DNA of 64,000 nt from an uncultured Selenomonadaceae bacterium (GTDB lineage Bacteria > Bacillota > Negativicutes > Selenomonadales > Selenomonadaceae). Positions 38,737-47,805 of this stretch are shown here, in pieces. Numbering within the stretch: position 1 is the first letter of the stretch; each line of letters begins with the position of its first letter. The position numbers and the translations under genes were made by a program. The notes below the pieces were generated by a model. The model made no database searches, was not told the origin of the DNA, and was given only the letters and a program-made list of their open reading frames with translations. Location of the stretch: contig CAJOCQ010000001.1 in assembly GCA_905233135.1 (NCBI GenBank), positions 62,001 through 126,000 on the forward strand. Reading direction: 5' to 3'.

Positions 38737-39992
38737 TTACAGCGGTATAAAAATTTTTACAACAGTACCGCCGCCTTCGCGCGGATAAATTTCCAAAGTC
38801 CCACCGCAAAACATTTCAAGCCGCTTTTGAATATTTTTCAGAGCAAAATTTTCTTTGTTGCCGTCAAAATTAAATCCCGCGCCGTCATCTTCAACAATAA
38901 TTATACTGCCGTCATTTGTTACACGAGTCGAAATAAAAATATGTAACGGCTCCGAATCAGGGTCAAGCCCGTGCTTTACAGAATTTTCAACAATCGGCTG
39001 CAATGTCAGCGGCGGGATTTTAAAATTTTGGTGCGGCGTGTCGTACGTGACAAATAAATTTTCTTCAAACTGCGCTTGTTCAATCGACAAATACGCTTTT
39101 GTATGCTCCAATTCTTCACGAAATGAAATTGTTCCTTCGCAGGCAATAGCCATAAAATTTTTTCTCAAGTAATTTGTAAAATCCAAAGTAACTTTCTGCG
39201 CTTGCAAGGGATTTTGCGCACAAAGATAATAAATGCTCGTCATCGTGTTGTAAATAAAGTGCGGGCGCATTTGCAAAACTAAAATGTTTGCTTGCTGATG
39301 GGATATTTCACGCTGTTGCCTCAAGTATGATTCAATTTGATTGTAAACGATAATTGCGAACATTGAAAGCGTTGAAATGCACAAGCTTAAAACCATAACT
39401 ATCATATAAAAAAAAACTACATTCAAAATAAATAAAGAAATCTGCAACGGAATCAAATGAAGTAAGAAAGCGACAAAATATTTTCTTGGCAATTTGTTAC
39501 GCCTTTTTATTACGGCGGCAAGATTTAGAAAAATTATCGCAAACATTGGAGCAATTAACAATAAATACCAATCCGCTCGAATATATTGGTTGTCAGGCGT
39601 GATATAGTATAAAAATGTTGTAGAGTGCGAAATTCCAAGCAAAATAAAAAATATTCCCCAAAGGATGCAGACAACGCGGAAAAGCAAACTTTTTCGCCAA
39701 TCTTCGCCTCAAGTGTGCAACAGGTAAGAAGTAAACATTGGCATTGTTATCGAAACAAACAGGTATTCAAAATACTGGTTAATTCTTGCTACTGTTGCCA
39801 TGCTTGAATTGGTATAAATCATAAGGTCAACAGACATTGTTATCATACACAAAACAAAAATTGCAAACCAAGCGACAAAAAACGCTTTTCCCATTGATTT
39901 TTGGTGGGCATTATGACGGCAACCCAAAATATTACCAAAGTTAATACCAACACTGCGCCACAGGCGAAGTAATAAAATTGCTCCGCAGTCAT
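38737..39992 (-). pseudogene. LytS-like multi-TM sensor histidine kinase, disrupted (frameshift plus in-frame TGA)
   Basis: Start ATG 39992 gives MTAEQFYYFACGAVLVLTLVIFWVAVIMPTKNQWEKRF; -1 nt at T6 (39877-39882) then FVAWFAIFVLCMITMSVDLMIY...YLLHT; in-frame TGA 39709-39711; then GEDWRKSLLFRV...QMRPHFIYNTMTSIYYLC...HATPase. Confidence 0.75.
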
Positions 39993-40594
39993 AAAATTTC
40001 ACCGTCATTCAACAGCGGATACCGCAAATTTTTTAACTGCGCACGCAAATTTTCGGCGGTAATTGGTTTCAGCAGATAACCGCTCGCTCCCGTACTCCAC
40101 GCCTCAAAAGAATATTCAACATAAGCCGTCAAAAAAATTATATTCGTGCGCGGATTTATTTCCAGAAATTTTTTGCAAAGGTCAAGCCCGTTCGTTTTGC
40201 CCAGTTCAATATCCAAAAAGGCAAGCGAAATTTTATTTTTTTGCGCGAACTCAATCGCCTCCGAAGGTTGCGTAAAGCCGACAATATTTGCATTGGGCAG
40301 AACTTCTTCAATAACAGGCAACGAACCCTTCACAACAATTTTTCTGTCATCAAGAATAATCACGTTTAATTCGCCGTCGCCGTCCAGCAAAATTTTTATT
40401 AAATCGTGTTCGTTGACGTCAAGAACCTTGCAAATTCTTTTAATCATAAAAATGTCAGGCAAATTATAGCCGTTTTCCCATTTAGAAATTACGGAACGAT
40501 TAACAAAGATTTTTTCCGCCAATTCGCGTTGGGAAATATCTTTAAGCGTCCGCAATTTCTTTAAAGTTTCTGCAAAATTTTTATTCATAGCCAA
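39989..40594 (-). CDS. Response regulator with N-terminal XRE HTH and C-terminal REC domain
   Basis: FAETLKKLRTLKDISQRELAEKIFVNRSVISKWENGYNLPD + LNVIILDDRKIVV...LAFLDIELGKTNGLDLCKKF...LTAYVEYSFEAWSTGASGYLLKPI; overlaps HK start by 4 nt. Confidence 0.85.
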   Translation of the reverse strand: MAMNKNFAETLKKLRTLKDISQRELAEKIFVNRSVISKWENGYNLPDIFMIKRICKVLDVNEHDLIKILLDGDGELNVIILDDRKIVVKGSLPVIEEVLPNANIVGFTQPSEAIEFAQKNKISLAFLDIELGKTNGLDLCKKFLEINPRTNIIFLTAYVEYSFEAWSTGASGYLLKPITAENLRAQLKNLRYPLLNDGEIL

Positions 40595-40676
40595 AACCTT
40601 TCAAATTTTTTTTATTATAATACCAAAATCTATAAAAAATTTGTTTGTCAAAAAGTATTCCTAATTGGAAAATTTT

Positions 40677-40705
40677 TTGACAGGGAATGTTGAAAGTTTT
40701 AAAAT
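40677..40705 (+). promoter_or_regulatory. Putative sigma70-type promoter of amidohydrolase/esterase operon
   Basis: TTGACA 40677-40682, 17-nt spacer, TAAAAT 40700-40705; -35 overlaps the right arm of TGTCAAAAA/TTTTTGACA inverted repeat (40647-40682). Confidence 0.6.
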
Positions 40706-40747
40706 ATCAGTGGTACTTTATAAAAAAATTACACGGAAGGTGAAACT

Positions 40748-42421
40748 ATGATTAAGGCAGATTGCATTTTGAAAAATGCCAAAATCTTCACGGCTGACAA
40801 AAGCAAACTTAATGCAACCGCGCTTGCGGTAAAGGACGGCAAGTTTGTTTATGTCGGCGATGAGACGGGACTTTCTGAATTTGAAGGCGAAGTCAAAGAT
40901 TTGGGCTGAAAATTTGTAATGCCCGCTATTATCGATTCGCACGTTCACGTTGCAATGAGTGTAATTTTTGACCACGCAGATCCGGGACCTTTTATCGAAT
41001 GCACCAACAAAAAAGAATGCGTTGCTTTTATTGCGGAGCACGTCAAGAAAAATCCCGGCTTGAAACGCTACAGATTTTTGCTTGAACGCAAAAAATTAAA
41101 CGACGAACTTTTAACTAAAGAAGATTTAGATTCAGTTTGCAATGACAGCGAAATTGTAATTTTGGAGAGCGAAGGACACAGCATTTGGGTTAATTCAAAA
41201 GTTCTTGCCTTGCACAACATTACAGACGAAACGCCCGACATTGTCCCCGAATTAAGCTATTATGTGCGCGACGCCGAAGGGCACGTTACGGGCAATATGT
41301 TTGAAGGCGCGGAAATGCCAATTCTCCTTGACAGCAGTAAAGAACTTACCGACGAACAAATTGAAAATTCTCTTCTTCGCTGGATAAATTACAGCGTTAA
41401 AGACGGCGTAAGCGTTGTATTCGATGCGGGCACGCCGAAAGCCGATGCTTTTCACGAACGCTGCTATAAAATTTTGTGCAAGCTCGATAAAGAAGGACGC
41501 CTGCCCGTTTATATTGACGGCAGTTACGCAATAGTTGACCCGAGCGATATTCCAAACGCCGTTGAAACTGTTACTCGCTACAACCGCGAATACAACACCG
41601 AACATTTTAAAGTACATACGCTGAAAATGTTTATGGACGGTACTTTGAAAATTCATACGGCGGCAATGGTTACGCCTTACGCAGATACAAATACAAAATG
41701 TACAAGCCTTATCAACAAGAAACAAATGAAAGATTTGCTCATAAAACTTAATGAGGCGGGTTGGGATTTGCACGCTCACTGCGTAGCCGAAGCCTCTTCG
41801 CGCGTTGTACTTGACGGCGTAGAATTGGCAAAAGCAGAGCTCGGCGATAAATTCCGCATTAAAGTAACTTGCGCACATTTGGAAATTCAAGACGACGCAG
41901 ATTTGGAACGCTTTGCAAAACTCGGCGTCATTTCCAATTATACTGTTTGTTGGCACGCGGGAACTATCAGCGGCGACAACTATGACGAATATTTGACTTT
42001 GCTCGGCGAAGAGCGAATTAATAAAATGTACCGTTGCAAAACTGTTTGGAATACGGGCGCGCTTGTAACTTGGTCAAGCGATAATATTTCTTACGGCGAT
42101 TTTACGACGTGGAGTCCGTATCTCGGAATGGAAGTCGGTATGACGCGCTATATCAGCAAAAAAACAAAGGCATCTCCGCATAATTGGAGCTCAAGAGAAT
42201 TTCCTTCCGCCGCCGAAAAAATGAATATCGAAGAAATGATTTTGGGCTATACAATTAACGGCGCAAAACAACTCGGTATTGATTCTGCCAAAGGTTCAAT
42301 CGAAGTCGGCAAAGACGCAGATTATTTGATTTTCAATGAAAGCCTGCTTGACGCGCCGCCCAAAGGTTTAAGCTTTAAAGAGCCTGATGAAGTTTATTTC
42401 GGAGGCAAAAAAATGAAATGA
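40748..42421 (+). pseudogene. YtcJ-like amidohydrolase (AH1) with in-frame TGA at 40907-40909
   Basis: MIKADCILKNAKIFTADKSKLNATALAVKDGKFVYVGD...KDLG*KFVMPAIIDSHVHV, same frame as ORF 40919-42421; SD AGGTGA upstream of ATG 40748. Confidence 0.8.
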
Positions 42422-44421
42422 AAAAATTATTTACGATTGACGATTTTATAGTTGGCATTATGTCGGCTATCGGTTACGGCTTAAGTTTTGAAATTCCCAA
42501 AATTCTCGGTTGGGAAATGTGGCAATGTGTAATTTTGTGCATAATTGTCGGCGGCGCAGTTGACGCTTTTGCAAAGAAGATTATTTTTAACGAAGTCGTA
42601 CAAAATAACAGCGACACAAAAAATTTAATTTTTTTCGCGTTTATCGTGCTTTTTATCGTCGGGCAATATGTCGCACTAAAATTAACGGGCTTATCTATGC
42701 ACAATTATTTGCTTGAGCAATATCAGTATATAATTTTGCCCGCAATTTTGGGTTTTGCTTTCAGTATGATACTTCGTTGGTATCGCGTCAGAAAAATTCG
42801 CCAACGTTACGGCGACGGCAGTCAAGGTTTTTTGTATGACGAATTGACAACGCCCGAAAATCTTGCAGAATTTAACAAGCAGAATCAACCTGTTAAAGGC
42901 GATTATGATACTGCGTTGGCTGTAAAAACAAAGACGGGAATTTTTGTCGGCGAAAAGGAAAAAGACGTTATAGTTTTTTCGGGTATTCCCTACGCAAAAC
43001 CGCCTGTAGAAAATTTGCGTTGGCAAGCTCCCGAGCCGTTGGAAGAATCAAGCGAAGTTTTCGAGGCAAAATATTTCGGCGCGTCCGCAATTCAAGTTGA
43101 GCACGAAGGTTCAATTTTGAAACACCACCGCCAAAGCGAAGATTGCTTGACGTTGAATATTGCAGTAAGCGGCAAAAAATCTGACAAGAAAAAGCCTGTT
43201 TTGGTGTTGTTTCATCACGGCGATTTTTCTTACGGCGGCTCGGCAGACCCGCTAATGTACGGCTACAAGTTTACTGACAAATATTCGGAATTTATAGGCG
43301 TCAGTTTCAATTATCGGCTCGGAATATTCGGCTTTATTGATTTTTCGGAAATTCCCGGCGGCGAAAATTATCCCGACGCAATAAATCTCGGCTTGCTTGA
43401 CCAAATTGCCGCGCTGAAGTGGATTAAAGAAAATATTTCAGCCTTCGGCGGCGACCCCGAAAATATTACTGTAATGGGATTTGAAGCCGGCGCAATTTCA
43501 ATAAGTTTACTTGCCGCCTGCGAACAGGCAAAAGGACTTTTTCAAAAAGCGTTTATATTTTTCGGTACTCCCGAAGGTTCGCACGATTCGCCGAAATCTG
43601 CAAGAAACTTGGCAAAAGAACTTTTGAAAGAAACTTCTTCAAAAACAATGGAAGATTTGCAGAAACTTTCAACCGAAGAATTAAAAGCAGCGGCACAAAA
43701 ACTTTGGATTAATACAGTTGCACCAACGCGCGACGGTAAATTAATTCCTGCAGATGTCATTAATGCTTTTAAAAAGGGCGCGGCAGGCAACGTTGAATTT
43801 ATTATCGGCATTCCGAACAATGAAGGGCAAATTTACAAATCTTTCATCGGACAACAAAATTACGAAAATTATATTACAAAAGAAGTTGCCGAAATTTTGT
43901 CAATGCTCGACGCCGAAAATTCTCAATCCGTCAAAAATTACATTGATAATCTTACCAAGAAAAATATTCCCGAATTTGATGCTAAATCTAAATTCTTTGA
44001 ACAATGGAGCGCGTTGAGTACTTATCTTACCGCAATGCAACTTTCGGCGGCGGGAAATAACGTGCATTTGATTTATTGGAATGTAAAACCGCTGATTGAA
44101 AATCTCGGCTCGGGGACTGTCGATGTTGTTTCAACACTTTTTGGCAACAGAGAAACTTTGCAACTTTACGGTAATGTTCTTGACGCAACTATTTCTGAAA
44201 TACTTCAAACTTTCTTGCAAAAATTTATAAGCGGCGAAGAGTTGAAAATTTACAACAACGAAATTAAAGGCGTTGCAGCTATGGATTGGAAAAATTTTCC
44301 CGTTGCCCTCATTGTTTCAAATAAAGAATTTCGCTATGAACAAATAGAAGATAAGCTTACAGAAATTGACGGCTTGTTGGAACTTATGAAAAAAATCAGC
44401 GCAAATCCTGCGCGAGAATAA
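42418..44421 (+). CDS. Multi-TM segment fused to carboxylesterase type B-like domain lacking the catalytic serine
   Basis: About four hydrophobic helices then GIFVGEKEKDVIVFSGIPYAKPPVENLRWQAP; nucleophile elbow is GFEAGA (codon GAA 43483-43485). Confidence 0.8.
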   Translation: MKKLFTIDDFIVGIMSAIGYGLSFEIPKILGWEMWQCVILCIIVGGAVDAFAKKIIFNEVVQNNSDTKNLIFFAFIVLFIVGQYVALKLTGLSMHNYLLEQYQYIILPAILGFAFSMILRWYRVRKIRQRYGDGSQGFLYDELTTPENLAEFNKQNQPVKGDYDTALAVKTKTGIFVGEKEKDVIVFSGIPYAKPPVENLRWQAPEPLEESSEVFEAKYFGASAIQVEHEGSILKHHRQSEDCLTLNIAVSGKKSDKKKPVLVLFHHGDFSYGGSADPLMYGYKFTDKYSEFIGVSFNYRLGIFGFIDFSEIPGGENYPDAINLGLLDQIAALKWIKENISAFGGDPENITVMGFEAGAISISLLAACEQAKGLFQKAFIFFGTPEGSHDSPKSARNLAKELLKETSSKTMEDLQKLSTEELKAAAQKLWINTVAPTRDGKLIPADVINAFKKGAAGNVEFIIGIPNNEGQIYKSFIGQQNYENYITKEVAEILSMLDAENSQSVKNYIDNLTKKNIPEFDAKSKFFEQWSALSTYLTAMQLSAAGNNVHLIYWNVKPLIENLGSGTVDVVSTLFGNRETLQLYGNVLDATISEILQTFLQKFISGEELKIYNNEIKGVAAMDWKNFPVALIVSNKEFRYEQIEDKLTEIDGLLELMKKISANPARE

Positions 44422-44442
44422 ATTTTTAGGAGGCTTTTTATT

Positions 44443-46098
44443 ATGAAAAACAGCGTAGCAGACCTTGTTGTTTGCGGAAAAATTTTTACTTCAGAAGGTA
44501 ACAAAATTGTTGAGGCGTTCGCAGTCAAAGACGGCAAATTTATTTACGTTGGCGACAAGGCGGGCGCAAAAAAATTTATCGAAGACGGCAAAACAGAAGT
44601 TATTGACTACGCGGGCAAAGGTTTAGTTATGCCTGCCTGCGGCAACGGGCACGCTCATTATTCCATTGGTATTGGTATTCCGAAAGTTGGCGTTGCAATT
44701 AGCAGAGAAGCCGACACGAAAGAATTTTTAACTGAAATTGTTCCTGCAGCTGTTAAAAAAGCAAAAGACGCAGGCGCAACTTCCATTTTCGGTTTCGGCT
44801 GGCAACTTTTAAAATTGGAAAAAGATATGCCGACTCGTCAAGACTTGGATAAAATTTGCAATGATATTCCAATGTACCTTGCAGACGAAGAAGGACACAA
44901 AGGCCTTGTAAATACACTTTGCCTCGTCAATGCAGGGATTATGTCGGCGGACGGAAAAGTTTTGAAAAAAGAAGTACGCGGCGGCGAAATTGTTTTCGGC
45001 GAAGACGGCACGCCTACAGGTTTTTTGAAGGAACAGGCGGGAACTTATACGCGCTCTTTCTTGGACAATGACAATCTTTTTTCAGTTGACTTGGCGAAAG
45101 AAACACTGCGCGAGATTCAGCAGCGTTTGTTGTCGGAAGGTTACACAATGTATATCGACGGCTGGGGCAATTACTTTTTCAATGAAAGTTACTTTAAAGC
45201 GGCGCAACAAATGGACGCGGCAGGCGATATGAAATTTTTGTTGGGCTTGACTTACGAATTTGAAAGTTGGATGGATATTGATAAAAATTTCAATAAGGCA
45301 CTCGACGCTCAAAAATATTCTTCCAAGCACGTAAAACCAAATTGGATAAAACTTTTTATGGACGGCACAGTTGAAAGCGGTACAGGTTTTGTTGACCCGC
45401 TTTATCCCGGCGGCAAACAAGGTATTGCAAATTGGTCTGAAGAGGAAATTACAAACATTACGCGCAAGGCTAATTCAAACGGCTTGTCAATGCATATTCA
45501 TACAATGGGAAATATGGCTGTCAATCGCGTTGTCAACGCCTATATCAACGGCGGCAAAGACGAATTGCGCAATACTTTGGTACACGTTCACCAAGTTAAA
45601 CCTGCAGATTATAAGCGAATGGCAGATCACAATATCTACGTAACTTCAGGTATGCTTTGGCACTATAACCCCGACGACGTACAAGAAATTTTGACGAGTA
45701 TGGTTCCCGAAGGTATGGGGGACAAGAGTTACCCGATGAAATCTTTCTTCGATAACGGCGTTAATATTTCTTCGCATTCAGATTTTCCTGCACTTTCAGG
45801 CAGCCCCGATGACCCGTTCGGAATTATGGAAATTGCCGTTACAGGTATAAATTATGCTGAAATTGGGAAAGCTTGGTGGCCTGAAGAACTCTTAACGCGC
45901 GAACAGGCTATTACAGCTCTTACAATCAACGTTGCAAAGCAAATGTTTTTGGAAAATGAACGCGGCAGTATCAGCGAAGGCAAATTTGCTGATTTCCTTT
46001 TGGTTAACAAAGACGTTTTGTCCTGTCCCGTTGAAGAAATTCATACTGCAAAACCTGCAGCAACTTACTTTGAAGGCAAAAAAGTTTTCTCAATGTAG
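44443..46098 (+). CDS. YtcJ-like amidohydrolase (AH2), cytosolic
   Basis: ADLVVCGKIFTSEGNKIVEAFAVKDGKFIYVGD; GNGHAHYS; ALTINVAKQMFLENERGSI. Confidence 0.88.
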   Translation: MKNSVADLVVCGKIFTSEGNKIVEAFAVKDGKFIYVGDKAGAKKFIEDGKTEVIDYAGKGLVMPACGNGHAHYSIGIGIPKVGVAISREADTKEFLTEIVPAAVKKAKDAGATSIFGFGWQLLKLEKDMPTRQDLDKICNDIPMYLADEEGHKGLVNTLCLVNAGIMSADGKVLKKEVRGGEIVFGEDGTPTGFLKEQAGTYTRSFLDNDNLFSVDLAKETLREIQQRLLSEGYTMYIDGWGNYFFNESYFKAAQQMDAAGDMKFLLGLTYEFESWMDIDKNFNKALDAQKYSSKHVKPNWIKLFMDGTVESGTGFVDPLYPGGKQGIANWSEEEITNITRKANSNGLSMHIHTMGNMAVNRVVNAYINGGKDELRNTLVHVHQVKPADYKRMADHNIYVTSGMLWHYNPDDVQEILTSMVPEGMGDKSYPMKSFFDNGVNISSHSDFPALSGSPDDPFGIMEIAVTGINYAEIGKAWWPEELLTREQAITALTINVAKQMFLENERGSISEGKFADFLLVNKDVLSCPVEEIHTAKPAATYFEGKKVFSM

Positions 46099-46113
46099 AA
46101 AGGAAGTAAAATT

Positions 46114-47745
46114 ATGAAAAAAACTGTAATTCTCGGCAATATTATTACTGTTGACGAAAAAAGACCAACTGCAAAGGCGGCGTTGGTTAAAGACGGCTTG
46201 TTTGCATATATCGGCGACGCGGAAGAAGCCAAAAAGCTTGCAGGCGATGACGCGCAAATTTTAGATTACGGCGAAAATTTTATTTATCCCGGTTTTCTTG
46301 AATCGCACTGCCACGGCTATATGGCAGGTGAACGCGCTATTGGGCAGGCAGACCTCGCGCAGGTTCTCGAAACTGACTACGATAAATACCGCGAGATTAT
46401 CAAAGACTTTATCGCCAAAAATCCCCAACGTACAATTTATGTTGCGGCGGGCTGGACTGAAAATGACGAATACGTTACAAAATCGTATTTGGATGAAATT
46501 TGCTCTGAAAAGCCGCTGATTATGCAAACCGGCGGCGGACATTCAATGTTGCTTAATACAAAAGCGTTGGAATGGGCGGGAATTGACAGAGAGTACGCAA
46601 AAAAATATGGTCCCGCTATGGTTCACGTTGACGAAAACGGCGAACCTGACGGCTATATTTGCGAATTGCCCGTTATGGAAATTATGCCCAAACTTCCAAA
46701 TACTTTTGAAGACGCAAAAAATTATTTGCTGGCGTGGCAGGGTATAGCTTTCAAAAACGGCTACACCGCAGCAGCCGATGCAGGTATTCAGATTAATTCG
46801 CCGACGGCTGTTCAAGCTTATTATGAATTGGAAAACGAAGGCAAGCTGAAACTTCGCACATTCGGCTATTCGTTTGTTCAAAAAAATCCCGAATCACCAA
46901 AAGCAGAAATTGCGAAAGTTGCCGAATTACGCGCCAAGTACAGCAACAAATATTTTAAAATTATCGGCGTTAAGGCTTTTTTGGACGGCGTAATTGAAGC
47001 GCATACAGGCTGGCAAATTGAAGAATACGCCGACCAACCCGGTTATTACGGCGAACCAATTTTTAATGACCACGATAAAATGGTTGAATTGTTGACGGCT
47101 GCTGACAAGGAAGGACTTTCTGTCCACGTTCATTCCATAGGAACAGGCGCAACGAAATTTATGCTTGACTGTATCGAAGACGCGCAAAAAATTACAGGCG
47201 ATTTTGACCAAAGAAATATTTTGGCGCACCTGCAATTTGTAAGAGAAGAAGATATTAAACGAATGGCAAAGACAGGCTCTGTAGCTGCTGTTGCGCCTCT
47301 TTGGTCGCCTAAAGAGCCCGACACTTATGAAATGGAAGTTAAATACGTCGGTCAAGAATTGGCGGATAAAGGTTATCCGATAAAATCTTTTTACGACGCA
47401 GGCGCAAATGTTGTTTTCCATTCCGATTACCCCGTTTCGCCAATGCTTGATATTAAGCTAAGCTTTTATACGGCAGAGGCTCGCGCGTACCCTAAAGGAA
47501 TCGGTATGATAATCGATCCGCGCAACGTTGAAGAAGCTGTCAGCCGTGAACAATCTCTGCGCGCAATGACAATTAATGTTGCGCGTCAATGGCGGCAAGA
47601 AAACCGCTTGGGCTCGATTGAATTCGGCAAAATTGCAAATATGACTGTCTTTGATTGTGACTTCTTGCACGATGATTTAGAAAAAGTTGCAAATGCAAAA
47701 ATTATTGCAACTATTGTTGACGGCGAAGAAGTTTACAAAGGCTAA
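46114..47745 (+). CDS. YtcJ-like amidohydrolase (AH3)
   Basis: ILGNIITVDEKRPTAKAALVKDGLFAYIGD; FLESHCHGY; FHSDYPVSP; RLGSIEFGKIANMTVFD. Confidence 0.88.
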   Translation: MKKTVILGNIITVDEKRPTAKAALVKDGLFAYIGDAEEAKKLAGDDAQILDYGENFIYPGFLESHCHGYMAGERAIGQADLAQVLETDYDKYREIIKDFIAKNPQRTIYVAAGWTENDEYVTKSYLDEICSEKPLIMQTGGGHSMLLNTKALEWAGIDREYAKKYGPAMVHVDENGEPDGYICELPVMEIMPKLPNTFEDAKNYLLAWQGIAFKNGYTAAADAGIQINSPTAVQAYYELENEGKLKLRTFGYSFVQKNPESPKAEIAKVAELRAKYSNKYFKIIGVKAFLDGVIEAHTGWQIEEYADQPGYYGEPIFNDHDKMVELLTAADKEGLSVHVHSIGTGATKFMLDCIEDAQKITGDFDQRNILAHLQFVREEDIKRMAKTGSVAAVAPLWSPKEPDTYEMEVKYVGQELADKGYPIKSFYDAGANVVFHSDYPVSPMLDIKLSFYTAEARAYPKGIGMIIDPRNVEEAVSREQSLRAMTINVARQWRQENRLGSIEFGKIANMTVFDCDFLHDDLEKVANAKIIATIVDGEEVYKG

Positions 47746-47805
47746 AAATTTTTTACGCTGGCGGGCGGCGTTGTGCCCGCTATATTTTTTTCAGGAGAAA
47801 ATTTA

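Noticed and set aside
39709-40008. ORF 39709-40008 as an independent small protein
   Set aside because: Better explained as the N-terminal part of the histidine kinase out of frame; the true start is ATG 39992 in another frame before the T6 slip.
40907-40960. Selenocysteine insertion in AH1
   Set aside because: No convincing SECIS-like hairpin directly 3' of the TGA was seen by eye, and paralogues have a Gly-type residue rather than Cys there; kept only as a test to run.
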